Source: Falsirhodobacter flavus
GTDB lineage: Bacteria > Pseudomonadota > Alphaproteobacteria > Rhodobacterales > Rhodobacteraceae
Length of the DNA stretch: 64,000 bases
Reading direction: 5' to 3'
Assembly: GCA_029846755.1 (NCBI GenBank)
Contig: JARWBI010000003.1
Coordinates: 62,001 to 126,000 of the forward strand
Shown here in pieces: positions 7,109 through 16,411 of the stretch (within the stretch, counting starts at the first letter, position 1; each line of letters starts with the position of its first letter). The position numbers were made by a program, and so were the translations under genes. A model generated the notes under the pieces. The model ran no database searches and was not told the origin of the DNA. It saw only the letters and a list, made by a program, of their open reading frames with translations.

Positions 7109-8635
7109 TCAGTTGGCAGGGGCGCCGAAGCTGGGCGGCGGCGGCAGGGCAGGGGCTCCGCCCGGCGCGGGCGGTGCGCCGAATGTCGGGGCAGGGGGCA
7201 TCCCGAACGCATCCGCGCCGGGCATGGGAACGTTGATGTGGATGCTGTCCGGGTCCGCCGCGACGATGCCCGAACGGTAGTGGGTGACAAGGCCGGGGAA
7301 GGCGACGACGATGGCCACCATCGCAAGCTGGATCACCAGATAGGGGATCGCCCCCATATAGATCTGCCCCGATGTCACCGGCTGGATCGTGCGGCCCGTT
7401 ACGCGGTCCTTGTAGGCGCGGCTTGGGGCCACGGATCGCAGGAAGAACAGCGAGAACCCGAAGGGCGGGTGCATGAACGAGGTCTGCATGTTGATCGCCA
7501 GCATCACGCCGAACCAGATCAGGTCGATCCCGAGGCTGTCTGCGACGGGGGCAAGCAGGGGGATGATGATGAAGGCAAGCTCGAAATAATCGAGGAAGAA
7601 GGCGAGGAAGAAGACCAGCAGGTTGGCAAGGATCAGGAACCCGATCACGCCCCCCGGCACCGAGGTCATCAGATGTTCGACCCAGACATGCCCGTTCACG
7701 CCATAGAAGGTCAGCGAAAAGACCCGCGCGCCCAGAAGGATGAACAGGACGAAGGACGACAGCCGCACGGTGGAATAGAGCGAGTCGCGCAGGAGCGGCA
7801 GGGTCAGCTTGCCGTTCATCGCCGCCAGCACCAGCGCGCCGACCGCGCCCATAGCGCCGCCTTCGGTCGGGGTGGCGATGCCGAAGAAGATGGTCCCGAG
7901 CACGAGGAAGATCAGGATCAGCGGCGGGATCAGCGATGTCAGGACGCGGCCCAGCAGTTTCCAGCCGCGCAGCGTGCGGGCCTCGGGCGGCAGGGCGGGG
8001 ACCTTGTTCGGCGAGATGATCGAGGTGATGGCAATATAGGCGGCATAGGCGCCGACCAGCATCAGGCCGGGGATCAGCGCGCCCTTGTACATGTCGCCCA
8101 CCGAACGGCCGAGCTGGTCGGCGAGGATGATGAGCACGAGGCTGGGCGGGATGATCTGCGCCAGCGTTCCCGAGGCGGCGATGGTGCCGGCCGCGATGCG
8201 CCGGTCATAGCCGTATCGCAGCATGATCGGCAGCGAGATCAGGCCCATCGAAATGACCGAGGCTGCGACGACGCCGGTGGTGGCGGCAAGGATCGCGCCC
8301 ACGAAGATCACCGCATAGGCGATGCCGCCCCGGATCGGGCCGAACAGCTGGCCGATGGTGTCCAGAAGCGCCTCGGCCATGCCGGATCGTTCGAGGATCA
8401 GGCCCATGAAGGTGAAGAAGGGAATGGCGAGCAGCGTCTCGTTCGACATCTGGCCGAAGATGCGGTCGGGGATCGCCTGGAACAGGTTGATCGGCAAAAG
8501 GCCGAGTTCGATCCCGATGAAGCCGAAGGCAAAGCCGACGAAGGACAGCGCGAAGGCGACCGGATAGCCCAGAAGAAGCACCCCGATCAGCGACGCGAAC
8601 ATGATCGGGGCAAGGTTTTCTGCGATGAATGTCAT
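7109..8635 (-). CDS. TRAP transporter large membrane subunit (DctM)
   Basis: A 508-residue integral membrane protein that forms the Na+-coupled transport channel of the TRAP system. About twelve hydrophobic segments run from the N terminus (APIMFASLIGVLLLGYPVAF) to the end of the IPYLVIQLAMVAIVVAFPGL helix, with DctM-type motifs such as LAIPFFTFMGLILERSGMAE and AGTIAASGTLAQIIPPS. I used the ATG at 8635; the open frame extends further up but into the dctQ coding sequence. After the last helix there is an unusual tail of about 35 residues made mostly of Pro, Ala and Gly. It is separated by 20 bases from the binding-protein gene and four bases from dctQ. Confidence 0.92.
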   Translation of the reverse strand: MTFIAENLAPIMFASLIGVLLLGYPVAFALSFVGFAFGFIGIELGLLPINLFQAIPDRIFGQMSNETLLAIPFFTFMGLILERSGMAEALLDTIGQLFGPIRGGIAYAVIFVGAILAATTGVVAASVISMGLISLPIMLRYGYDRRIAAGTIAASGTLAQIIPPSLVLIILADQLGRSVGDMYKGALIPGLMLVGAYAAYIAITSIISPNKVPALPPEARTLRGWKLLGRVLTSLIPPLILIFLVLGTIFFGIATPTEGGAMGAVGALVLAAMNGKLTLPLLRDSLYSTVRLSSFVLFILLGARVFSLTFYGVNGHVWVEHLMTSVPGGVIGFLILANLLVFFLAFFLDYFELAFIIIPLLAPVADSLGIDLIWFGVMLAINMQTSFMHPPFGFSLFFLRSVAPSRAYKDRVTGRTIQPVTSGQIYMGAIPYLVIQLAMVAIVVAFPGLVTHYRSGIVAADPDSIHINVPMPGADAFGMPPAPTFGAPPAPGGAPALPPPPSFGAPAN

Positions 8636-8639
8636 GGGG

Positions 8640-9194
8640 TTACTCCGCCAGCGCGGCGGCTTCGGCATCCGCCTCGGCCACGGGGTCGGGGATGTGCCCG
8701 CCAAGGATGGCGATGCGCTTTATCAGTTCCGAAATGCCTTGCACCGCCAGCAGCGAGAAACCGATGGGGATCAGCAGCCATGCCGGCCATTGCACCAGGC
8801 CGCCGGTGTTGTTCGACACCTCGCCCGAGGCGAGCTTGTCCATCGCGATTGGCCATGACAGCCAGATCGTGACGAGGCAGAAGGGCATCAGGAAGAAGAT
8901 CGTGCCGAAGATCTCGATGAAAAGCTGTTTTCGGCGCGACAGCGCGCCATAGAGCAGATCCACCTTGACGTGTTCGCCCCGCAGCAGCGTATAGGCGGCG
9001 GCCAGCAGGAAGGCGGCGGAGAACAGATACCACTGCGCCTCGAGCCAGGCGTTGGAACTGATCGAGAAGGCTTTGCGCATCACCGCGTTCACCGCGCTGA
9101 TGAGGATGGCCGCCAGAAGCAGCCACGAGACGGATTTTCCGATGAAGGTGTTGATGGAATCGATCAGGCGCGAAAGCGCCAGCAATATGTGCAT
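8640..9194 (-). CDS. TRAP transporter small membrane subunit (DctQ)
   Basis: A 184-residue four-helix membrane protein that pairs with DctM. The helices are visible at about residues 15-35 (SWLLLAAILISAVNAVMR), 45-62, 85-105 (LFIEIFGTIFFLMPFCLVTI) and 128-150 (WPAWLLIPIGFSLLAVQG). It includes the family's W-x-E/AQWYLFSAAFLL segment and the motif LLRGEHVKVDLL. The start at 9194 is the ATG just before the hydrophobic N terminus. The last residues are acidic and Ala-rich. It heads the operon dctQ-dctM-takP, so the promoter should lie in the 145-base gap shared with the divergent nadE. Confidence 0.9.
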   Translation of the reverse strand: MHILLALSRLIDSINTFIGKSVSWLLLAAILISAVNAVMRKAFSISSNAWLEAQWYLFSAAFLLAAAYTLLRGEHVKVDLLYGALSRRKQLFIEIFGTIFFLMPFCLVTIWLSWPIAMDKLASGEVSNNTGGLVQWPAWLLIPIGFSLLAVQGISELIKRIAILGGHIPDPVAEADAEAAALAE

Positions 9195-9339
9195 GTGATG
9201 GCCCCCCGGCGCCGCGCCTCCACGCGCGGGCCTACGGGGTGAAGCGTAAGGGCGGGCGGGCCTTTCGCGCAACAGGCTTGCGGGGCTTGTGCTGGGCGCA
9301 GGGGGGGCTAGTTTGCGGCTGGCTGCAAGGAGATGCCCC

Positions 9340-11355
9340 GTGAGTCGCGATCTGCCGTTCCCGTCGATCCACCGCCATGGTTTCGTGCGCGTGGCGACCT
9401 GCACGCCCGCCGTCCGGCCCGCCGACGTGTCGTTCAACCGCGATGCCGTGCTGGAGCGGATGGAGGCGGCGGCGCGCGAGCATGTGGACCTGCTGGTCTG
9501 CCCTGAACTGTGCCTGTCTTCCTATGCCATCGACGATCTGCATATGCAGGCGGCACTGCTGGATGCGGTGGAGGATGCGGTGGCCGAGATTGCGGCGGCG
9601 AGCGTGGGGGTGGTGCTGATCGGCGCGCCGTTGCGGGACGGGGGGCGGATCTTCAACTGCGCGGTGGTATGCGGGGGCGGCAGGGTGCTTGGCGTGGTGC
9701 CGAAGTCGTTCTTGCCGAATTACCGCGAATATTACGAGAAACGCTGGTTCGCGCATGGGCGGGGGCAGAAGGGCGGCACGATCCGGGTTGCGGGGGCCGA
9801 GGTGCCGTTCGGGGTGGATCTGCTGTTCCGGTCGGACGTCCTGCCGGGCTTCGTGTTCCATGCCGAGATCTGCGAGGATTTCTGGTCGCCGGAACCGCCT
9901 TCGACCAAGGCGGCGCTGGCGGGGGCGGTGATATTGGCGAACCTTTCGGCGTCCAACATCACCATCGGCAAGGCGTCGGACCGGCATCTGCTGTGCGCCA
10001 GCCAGTCGATGCGGGCGGTGGCGGCCTATGCCTATTCCGCGGCGGGGTCGGGGGAGAGCACGACCGATCTGGCCTGGGACGGGCAGGGCGCGATCTATGA
10101 ATTGGGCGAGTTGCTGGCGGAATCGCCGCGCTTCGCGCTGGAGCCGCAGCTTTGCGTCGCGGATGTGGATGTGGGGCGGATCCTGTCCGAACGGATGCGG
10201 ACGGGGACGTTCGCGGATGCGGCGGAGGGGGTGGCGGGCTATCGCGTTGTCGGTTTCGGGCATGAGGTCGGCGCGGCAGAGGATTTGCGGCGGTCCTTGC
10301 GACGGTTCCCCTATGTGCCGAACCGCGAGGCGATGCGCGATCAGGACTGTTACGAGGCGTTCTCGATTCAGGTGGACGGGCTGCGGCGGCGGTTCGAATC
10401 GACGCCGGGCAAGAACATGGTCATCGGCATCTCGGGGGGGCTCGACAGCACCCATGCGCTGATCGTGGCGGCAAAGGTGATGGACCTGCTGGGGCTGCCG
10501 CGCACGAACATCCTTGGCTTCACCATGCCGGGGTTCGCGACGGGGGACGAGACGAAGGGCAACGCCTGGGCGCTGATGCGGGCGTTGGGCATCAGTGCCG
10601 AGGAGATCGACATTCGCCCCGCCGCGCGGCAGATGCTGGAGGATATGGGCCATCCCTTTGCGGATGGCGAGCCGGTCTATGACATCGCGTTCGAGAATGT
10701 GCAGGCGGGGCTACGGACGGATTACCTGTTCCGGCTGGCCAACCAGCGCGACGGGTTTGTTATCGGGACGGGCGATCTGTCGGAACTGGCGCTGGGCTGG
10801 TGCACATATGGCGTGGGCGATCACATGAGCCATTACGGCGTGAATGCCGGTGTGCCGAAGACGCTGATCCAGTATCTGATCCGCTGGACCGCCGATACGC
10901 AGGTGGACGAGGGCGCGGGCGAGGTGCTGCGGCGGATATTGGAGACGGAGATTTCGCCCGAACTGGTGCCGGGCGAACAGCTTCAGGGGACCGAGGCGAA
11001 GATCGGGCCTTATGAGCTGCATGATTTCTTTCTGTTCCACATCATGCGTTATGGGTTCACGCCATCGAAGGTGGCCTGGCTGGCGTGGCATGCGTGGCGG
11101 GATCGGGGGGCGGGCAGCTGGCCTGCGGGTTTCCCCGAGGCGAAGAAGAACGAATACGATCTGGCGACGGTCTGCAAATGGCTGGAAGGGTTCTTGTGGC
11201 GGTTCTTCCAGACGGCGCAGTTCAAGCGTTCGGCCCTGCCGAACGGGCCGAAGGTGTCGGCCGGGGGGGCGCTTTCGCCGCGCGGGGATTGGCGTGCGCC
11301 ATCGGACGGGGTGGCGAAGGTCTGGCTGGACGATCTGGCCCGCGTTCCGCGCTAG
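9340..11355 (+). CDS. nadE: glutamine-dependent NAD+ synthetase
   Basis: Catalyses the ATP-dependent amidation of nicotinic acid adenine dinucleotide to NAD+, using ammonia released from glutamine. The 671-residue protein has an N-terminal nitrilase-type glutaminase domain with Glu56 (CPELCLSS), Lys122 (VVPKSFLPN) and Cys178 (AEICEDFW) as the catalytic triad. The C-terminal synthetase domain has the ATP PP-loop [12 protein letters not shown] near residue 363 and the [12 protein letters not shown] segment. The length matches the long, tuberculosis-type enzyme. GTG at 9340 is chosen because AAGGAG lies seven bases upstream. The 3' end overlaps the convergent glxA-like gene by four bases. Confidence 0.95.
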   Translation: MSRDLPFPSIHRHGFVRVATCTPAVRPADVSFNRDAVLERMEAAAREHVDLLVCPELCLSSYAIDDLHMQAALLDAVEDAVAEIAAASVGVVLIGAPLRDGGRIFNCAVVCGGGRVLGVVPKSFLPNYREYYEKRWFAHGRGQKGGTIRVAGAEVPFGVDLLFRSDVLPGFVFHAEICEDFWSPEPPSTKAALAGAVILANLSASNITIGKASDRHLLCASQSMRAVAAYAYSAAGSGESTTDLAWDGQGAIYELGELLAESPRFALEPQLCVADVDVGRILSERMRTGTFADAAEGVAGYRVVGFGHEVGAAEDLRRSLRRFPYVPNREAMRDQDCYEAFSIQVDGLRRRFESTPGKNMVIGISGGLDSTHALIVAAKVMDLLGLPRTNILGFTMPGFATGDETKGNAWALMRALGISAEEIDIRPAARQMLEDMGHPFADGEPVYDIAFENVQAGLRTDYLFRLANQRDGFVIGTGDLSELALGWCTYGVGDHMSHYGVNAGVPKTLIQYLIRWTADTQVDEGAGEVLRRILETEISPELVPGEQLQGTEAKIGPYELHDFFLFHIMRYGFTPSKVAWLAWHAWRDRGAGSWPAGFPEAKKNEYDLATVCKWLEGFLWRFFQTAQFKRSALPNGPKVSAGGALSPRGDWRAPSDGVAKVWLDDLARVPR

Positions 11356-12374
11356 CTGCGGTGGCGATAGCGGGGCAGGGCGCCGTGCCGCGCGCTCCAG
11401 GCCTTGCGGAAGGCGGCGAGGGAGTTGAAGCCGGAGGCGAAGGCGATCTCGGTCAGGGTCATGTCGGTTTCGGACATGAGGCCATGCGCGCGGTCCAGCC
11501 GGATGCGGCGCAGAAACTTGGCGGGCGATGTGCCGATATGGTCGTTGAACAGCCGTTCGACCTGCCGGCGTGAAATCCTTTCGGCATCGAGGATCGCCGC
11601 CAGAGAGAATTCGTCGGCCCGTTCCTGGGTCATCTGGCGGATGATGCGCAGAAGGACCGGGTGGCGCGTCTGATAGGTGGCGGCAAGCGAGACGCGCTGG
11701 CGGTCGTCCGCGATGCGGGATCGCCCGTGCAGGCACATGTCCGACACCATCTGCGCCAGCGCCGCGCCATGGTCGGCGGCGATCAGCGCGGTCATCATGT
11801 CCACCGCCGCATTGCCGCCGCCGCAGGTCAGCACGCGTTTGTGATGGACATAGAGCGCATCGGCGGGGGGCAGTTCGGGGAAATGTTCGGAGAAGGTGGC
11901 GTTCACCTCCCAGTGGATCGTGAAGCCGGACTTTTCCAGAAGGCCCGCGCGGGCGAGGCTGAACGCCCCGGTGCAGAGGCCGCCGACCGTGCCGCCGTGG
12001 CGGGCATGGTCGCGCAGCCATGCCAGCGCGCGGGGCGATGCGGCAAGGTATCCATCCACGCCCGAGCAGATGAAGGCGGTATCCTCGCGCTGGACGGGGG
12101 CGATGGCGCTGTCCACGGGGATTGCGATGCCGTTGGAACAGCGGACGGGCTGGCCATCTTCGGATTGCAGGAACCAGCGATAGAGGCAGCGGCCCGTCAG
12201 CTGATTGGCGATGCGCAGGGGTTCCACCGCCGAGGAGAAGGCGAGCATCGTCATCCCCCGCAGCAGCAGGAAGTGGAAATCGCGCGGGGTTTCCACCGGG
12301 CGGATCGACAGATGGGCCGAGCCACGGCTGACGAAGCGGCCGTTGTCGGTCTGTGGCTGGGGCTGAGCGTTCAT
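11352..12374 (-). CDS. GlxA/GbdR-type AraC-family transcriptional regulator
   Basis: A 340-residue regulator with a DJ-1/PfpI-like N-terminal domain (about residues 30-200, including [17 protein letters not shown], where the Cys nucleophile elbow would be) and a C-terminal AraC-type double helix-turn-helix ([20 protein letters not shown] and [19 protein letters not shown]). This architecture is shared with regulators of glycine betaine, carnitine and arginine catabolism. In that group the enzyme fold senses a ligand and is not catalytic. No such catabolic genes sit beside it here, so its target is unknown. It is transcribed divergently from the ribD-like gene across about 170 bases. Confidence 0.88.
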   Translation of the reverse strand: MNAQPQPQTDNGRFVSRGSAHLSIRPVETPRDFHFLLLRGMTMLAFSSAVEPLRIANQLTGRCLYRWFLQSEDGQPVRCSNGIAIPVDSAIAPVQREDTAFICSGVDGYLAASPRALAWLRDHARHGGTVGGLCTGAFSLARAGLLEKSGFTIHWEVNATFSEHFPELPPADALYVHHKRVLTCGGGNAAVDMMTALIAADHGAALAQMVSDMCLHGRSRIADDRQRVSLAATYQTRHPVLLRIIRQMTQERADEFSLAAILDAERISRRQVERLFNDHIGTSPAKFLRRIRLDRAHGLMSETDMTLTEIAFASGFNSLAAFRKAWSARHGALPRYRHRS

Positions 12375-12543
12375 TCTGGCCTCTCGCTTTGGATCAGCAT
12401 TGCGCCGGGCGGGGGGCGGCGCTGTGCGGGGTGCGTCATCCCGTAGCGCGAAGGCGACCTGCGCTTGACCGGGATGGGGGCGGGGCTAGGTGGATTCGGG
12501 TGTCGGTTTTGGAAAGGACGCATACGAGGTGCAGAGGGTTACT

Positions 12544-13323
12544 GTGACGCAGGGCGGCTGGCGTGACCTTCTGAATATGCGGGATGGCGTCGGGACGGCG
12601 CATCGCGCCTCGGCGGCGACCATGGCGCTTTATGGGCCGATTGCGGGGGCGCGGGGGCGGTTCTGTCTTGCGCAGGTCGGCCAGTCGCTGGATGGGCGGA
12701 TCGCGACGGTTACGGGCGATGCGCGGGACATATCGGGCCGGGGCGGGCTGGTGCATCTGCATCGCTGCCGCGCGCTGGTGGATGCGGTCGTGGTCGGGAT
12801 CGGGACGGTGCTGGCGGACGATCCGCGCCTGACGGTGCGGCTGACCGAGGGCCCGGACCCGGTGCGTGTCGTGATCGACTGCAACGGCGTGATGCCTGCC
12901 GATGCGCAGATGCTGGAGGACGGGCGGGCCGAGGTGATCGTGGTGCAGGCCGATGATGTGCCGGTGCGGTTTCCCGGCACGATCCGGCTGCCGCGTGGGG
13001 CGCGCGGGCTGTGTCCGGCGGCGATACTCGACGCGCTGGCGGCGCGGGGGCTGTGCCGCGTGTTGATCGAGGGCGGGGCGCGGACCATCGCACGCTTTGT
13101 CGAGGCAGACCTGCTGGACCGGCTGCATGTGGCGGTGGCGCCGCTTATCATTGGGGCAGGACCGTCGGGGATCAGCTTGCCGCCGGTGGAGCGGCTGTCG
13201 CAGGCTCGCCGCCCGGTGACCGAGGTTTACGACATGGGCAGCGACGTGCTGTTCGATTGCGTGCTGCGCGCGCCCTCAGCCGTCCGGCAGTGCGAGCAGG
13301 TCGAGATGCCCCACGCGACATGA
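12544..13323 (+). CDS. RibD C-terminal-type (pyrimidine/pterin) reductase family protein
   Basis: A 259-residue NADPH-dependent reductase of the RibD-C/dihydrofolate reductase-like fold. The fold's motifs are clear: AQVGQSLDGRIAT, the substrate loop VDAVVVGIGTVLADDPRLTVR, VVIDCNGVMP, and near the end RVLIEGGARTIARFVEADLLD. There is no deaminase domain, so it is not a complete RibD. I favour the GTG at 12544 because AGAGGG precedes it by five bases and the conserved Trp of GGWRDLL follows directly; GTG codons at 12490 and 12529 are alternatives. It converges on the methyltransferase gene with a 48-base 3' overlap and lies at the edge of a pterin-like gene cluster, so a reduced pteridine or pyrimidine is a reasonable substrate guess. 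Confidence 0.85.
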   Translation: MTQGGWRDLLNMRDGVGTAHRASAATMALYGPIAGARGRFCLAQVGQSLDGRIATVTGDARDISGRGGLVHLHRCRALVDAVVVGIGTVLADDPRLTVRLTEGPDPVRVVIDCNGVMPADAQMLEDGRAEVIVVQADDVPVRFPGTIRLPRGARGLCPAAILDALAARGLCRVLIEGGARTIARFVEADLLDRLHVAVAPLIIGAGPSGISLPPVERLSQARRPVTEVYDMGSDVLFDCVLRAPSAVRQCEQVEMPHAT

Positions 13324-14004
13324 CCCCGCGGAGGCGAGCCGCGCGGCCAGCCAGTCTTGCGTTGCGACGCCCGTTTCTGCGGCGGCTTCCGCGACGCCTG
13401 TGACGAAGGCGGTGTGCAGCGGGCCGGGATGCAGCAGCCATGGGCTGGGGGCGAGCTGGGTGCGGAGCCCGGCCCTTTCGCAGCGGGCGGCGAGGGTGTG
13501 AGCGGCCTCCGGCCCTGCTGCGGGGCCGAAGCCCTTGTCGCGCCGCTGGTGGCGATTGAAGGCGGCGATCACGGCATCGTCCTGCGGGTGCGGGTCCGAC
13601 CATTCCATCGTCCCGTCATAGTTCAGCGCGGCATAGAGGCCCGTGCGCCCGCCAAGATGAGTCACGAAGTCCGCGATGAAGGCCGGGGAGCAGAGGTCGA
13701 ACAGCGCCGATGCCGTGACCATATCGGCGGAAGGCAGGGTCGAGAGGTTCGCGAGGTCGATCCGCAATGTCCTTGCGTCCGGATGGCGGCGGGCTGCCTC
13801 GGCCAGCAGGGCGGGGTCGCGGTCGGCCAGAGTCCAGCGGGTGGGGCGAGCGACGGCGCGCAGGGTCGATCCGGTGCCGCAGCCGATGTCGAGGATGCGC
13901 GTTCCGGGCGTGATCCGGGTGCGGAAGGCGTTCAGCAAGGCGGGATCGCGGGCTGCATGATCGGCGGGCTCGCGCAGGGTCAGCCATTCGGCGGTGAAGC
14001 TCAT
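13276..14004 (-). CDS. class I SAM-dependent methyltransferase
   Basis: A 242-residue soluble methyltransferase. The SAM-binding motif I is ILDIGCGTGSTLRAV (about residues 37-51), with an acidic motif II at WTLADRDPALL and a motif around RTLRIDLANL. A methyl acceptor cannot be read from the sequence. The ATG overlaps the stop of the upstream glycosyltransferase as ATGA, so the two proteins are probably made together. The 3' end overlaps the convergent ribD-like gene by 48 bases. A short Trp/Pro-rich segment (SPWLLHPGPLHTAFV) is distinctive and may mark the subfamily. Confidence 0.87.
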   Translation of the reverse strand: MSFTAEWLTLREPADHAARDPALLNAFRTRITPGTRILDIGCGTGSTLRAVARPTRWTLADRDPALLAEAARRHPDARTLRIDLANLSTLPSADMVTASALFDLCSPAFIADFVTHLGGRTGLYAALNYDGTMEWSDPHPQDDAVIAAFNRHQRRDKGFGPAAGPEAAHTLAARCERAGLRTQLAPSPWLLHPGPLHTAFVTGVAEAAAETGVATQDWLAARLASAGSCRVGHLDLLALPDG

Positions 14005-14993
14005 GCCAGCGCCTCGGCGACGATGCGGGCGGTGTCGGTCCAACGGGGAAGGGGAGTGCGGGCCGCGCCCGAGGCGAGGCGGCAACGGGTGGCGGGATCG
14101 GTGAGCAGAAGGCGCAGGGCGGCGGCGAAGGCCGGGGCGTCGTTCGGCGGCACGAGGATGCCTGCCCGTTCGGGAACCACTTCGGGGATCGCGCCTGCGC
14201 GGCAGGCGATGACGGGCAGGCCCTGGGACATCGCCTCGGCGAAGACCATGCCGTAGCCTTCGTATTTGCTGGCAAGGGCGAAGATGTCGGCGCGGGCCAT
14301 CAGGGCGCGGGGGTCGGACACCTCGCCCATGAAGGCGATGCGCGGGGTGGCGCGGGATTCCAGCGCGGCGGCGGTGGCAGGGTCGAGGCTGCGCGATCCG
14401 GCGATGATGCAGGTCCAGTCGAGGTCGGTCAGGGTTTCCAACGCATCAAGCAGGATGTCGTGGCCCTTGCGCGGGATCAGTGTGCCGATGGACAGGATCA
14501 GCGGTGGGGTGCTGCCTTTGGCCATCGGGGCGGGGTCCGTTCCGGGCAGGGCAACGGTGGCGTTCGGGACGGCGAATTGCGCGGCCAGATCGCGCGCGGT
14601 TTGCGGCGAGGTGACAATCACGCGGGCGGCAGCAGCAAGGGCGCGGGTTTCGGAGGCGCGCAGGGCGGTTTCGGTTTCGGGGGGAAGGCCGCCTTCCAGC
14701 GCGAGAGGGTGATGGACCAGTGCAGTGATGTCGAGCGTGGATCGGGCGGCCCATGCGTCCAGCACGCCATAGGCGAGGCCGTCGATCAGGATACGGGTGC
14801 CGTCTGGCAGAGACTCCAGCGCGGCCTCGGCCCTTGCCAGCGTGTCCGGCGTGGGGTTTGGGTAGCCGTCGCCCAGCGGCAGAAGGTCCACCTGCCAGCC
14901 TAGCGCGCGCAGTTCCGCGATCAGGCGGCGGTCATAGGCATAGCCGCCGGTCGGCAGGTCCAGATCGCCGGGATAGGCGAAGACGAGCCTCAC
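14001..14993 (-). CDS. GT4-family glycosyltransferase
   Basis: A 330-residue GT-B fold retaining glycosyltransferase. The N-terminal domain begins MRLVFAYPGDLDLPTGGYAYDR, with the usual GG acceptor/donor loop. The C-terminal domain has SIGTLIPRKGHDILLDAL and the sugar-nucleotide motif SKYEGYGMVFAEAMSQGLPV, containing the two spaced glutamates typical of GT4. No membrane segment is present, so a soluble acceptor is likely. It is coupled by ATGA overlaps to both the PTPS-like gene upstream and the methyltransferase downstream. In that setting a pterin or related small heterocycle is a plausible acceptor, by context only. Confidence 0.88.
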   Translation of the reverse strand: MRLVFAYPGDLDLPTGGYAYDRRLIAELRALGWQVDLLPLGDGYPNPTPDTLARAEAALESLPDGTRILIDGLAYGVLDAWAARSTLDITALVHHPLALEGGLPPETETALRASETRALAAAARVIVTSPQTARDLAAQFAVPNATVALPGTDPAPMAKGSTPPLILSIGTLIPRKGHDILLDALETLTDLDWTCIIAGSRSLDPATAAALESRATPRIAFMGEVSDPRALMARADIFALASKYEGYGMVFAEAMSQGLPVIACRAGAIPEVVPERAGILVPPNDAPAFAAALRLLLTDPATRCRLASGAARTPLPRWTDTARIVAEALA

Positions 14994-15367
14994 AGGTCGG
15001 CCTCATACCAGCCGCGCGCGGCGTGGGATTCGTGCAGCGTCACGCGGATGCGGGCGATGTTGGGGCCGATGCGATCTGCGCGGGCGGCAAGCTGGTCGAA
15101 GATGTGCTTGGCGAGGAATTCGGTGGTGGTGATCTTGCCCGGCAGGACCTCGTCGAGGTTCTTGTAGTTGAGGGGGGCGAGGGTTTCTTTCAGTTCGGCG
15201 GTCGCGAGGCCGATGTCGATGGCGAGGCCGTCCTCGTCCAGGTCATGCGCGAAGAAGGCGGCATCGACCACGAAGGTCGCGCCGTGCATCCCTTGGGCCG
15301 GGCCGAAGACCGGGCGGGGCAGGGAATGGGCGATCATGATGTGATCGCGGACCTCGATGGCGAACAT
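14990..15367 (-). CDS. 6-pyruvoyl/6-carboxy-tetrahydropterin synthase homologue lacking canonical catalytic residues
   Basis: A 125-residue T-fold protein of the PTPS/QueD family. The framework is clear: MIAHSLP, then MHGATFVVD, GLAIDIGLATAELKETL, TTTEFLAKHIFDQL and LHESHAARGWY. Against the QueD pattern, His14 and His28 keep two zinc ligands and Glu113 is kept, but the third zinc His is Ala30, the catalytic Cys position is Ala24, and the Asp-His pair of the LDHxxLND motif reads LNYKNLDE (Asn67-Tyr68). It is therefore unlikely to perform the normal PTPS or QueD reaction. It may have another reaction on a dihydropterin or act as a binding protein. It overlaps the glycosyltransferase start by four bases. 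Confidence 0.85.
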   Translation of the reverse strand: MFAIEVRDHIMIAHSLPRPVFGPAQGMHGATFVVDAAFFAHDLDEDGLAIDIGLATAELKETLAPLNYKNLDEVLPGKITTTEFLAKHIFDQLAARADRIGPNIARIRVTLHESHAARGWYEADL

Positions 15368-15376
15368 GGCGGGCTC

Positions 15377-16306
15377 CTAGTAGCGGATGCGGTGGCAGAT
15401 GGTGTCTGGCGCGGCGAGGATTTCGCCGTAGCGGGCGGGCAGGTCGTCGAACGCCGTCTCTCCGGTGATGAGGGCGTCGAGGGCGGGGTCGAGCAGAAGC
15501 TCCAGCGCCTTTTGCATCCGGCGGGCATGGGTCCAGCGCGGGCGGCGGTGGGGCGGCAGGTTGCCGACCTGCGATCCGGCGATGCGCAGGCGGTTTGCGT
15601 GGAACGCCCCGCCCAGCGGGATGGTGACGGGGGCGGGGTGCCAGCTTGCCTCGACGATGAGGCTGTCGGAGGCGGCATGGTCGATGGCCGTGGCGAGTGC
15701 CTCGGCCGAGGCGCTGGCGTTGATCGCGATATCCGATCCGGGGCGGGGCGGGCCGAAGGGGATGTCAAGCGCGCGGGCGGGCGTTTGGCGGGCGGGGTTG
15801 GGGTCGGTCAGCGCCACGTCCGTGCCGGGGATGCGGGCGGCGAGCCATGCGGTCAGCAGCCCGACCGTGCCCGCGCCGAAGATGTTTATGCGGTCGCCGG
15901 GGGCGATCCGGGCATCCCAGACGATGTTCAGCGCGGTTTCCATGTTGGCAGCAAGGATGGCGCGTTCGGGGGGCAGGCCGGGGGGGAGGGGGTGCGCCTC
16001 GGCCATGTCAAACAGGGTCTGGTGGGGGTGGAGGCAGAAGACGGGGGTGCTGCCCGCCAGACCGACGGTGGCATAGCCGTATTTGACCGGGAACGGAAAG
16101 GTGCCGCCCTGGTTCGGGCCGCGCATCCGGTCGTATTCGCCGGCAGGGACGCCGCCTTGGAAGACCATCGCCTCGGTCCCCCGGCTGATGCCGCCGAACA
16201 GGGCGCGGATGCGGGTATGGCCGGGTGGGGTGGGCGGCAGGTCCTCGGCCCGAAGCTCGGCTTCTTGGGCGCGGGGGAACCAGAGGGCGCGGGCGGTGTC
16301 GGGCAA
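15377..16306 (-). CDS. medium-chain dehydrogenase/reductase (zinc-binding alcohol dehydrogenase superfamily)
   Basis: A 309-residue MDR oxidoreductase with a GroES-like N-terminal half and a Rossmann domain (NIFGAGTVGLLTAWLAAR, about residues 135-152). The place where classical alcohol dehydrogenases carry the catalytic zinc Cys reads ALFGGISRGTEAM, so that ligand is missing. The same GIS-x-GTE pattern occurs, from memory, in BchC-like and related reductases. I chose the TTG at 16306, since AGGAAG lies six bases upstream and no ATG fits the conserved N terminus. It is the first gene of the minus-strand set with PTPS-like, GT4 and methyltransferase genes, nine bases from the PTPS-like gene. 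Confidence 0.78.
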   Translation of the reverse strand: MPDTARALWFPRAQEAELRAEDLPPTPPGHTRIRALFGGISRGTEAMVFQGGVPAGEYDRMRGPNQGGTFPFPVKYGYATVGLAGSTPVFCLHPHQTLFDMAEAHPLPPGLPPERAILAANMETALNIVWDARIAPGDRINIFGAGTVGLLTAWLAARIPGTDVALTDPNPARQTPARALDIPFGPPRPGSDIAINASASAEALATAIDHAASDSLIVEASWHPAPVTIPLGGAFHANRLRIAGSQVGNLPPHRRPRWTHARRMQKALELLLDPALDALITGETAFDDLPARYGEILAAPDTICHRIRY

Positions 16307-16411
16307 TGGGTTCTTCCTGAGGGCTGCTGGGCAGCTAGTGTCGCGCAGGGCCGGGGCAAGGCCGCAAATCCGGGCTGGACTGGGGATGAGCGGGCGTCTA
16401 GGCTGGTTCCG

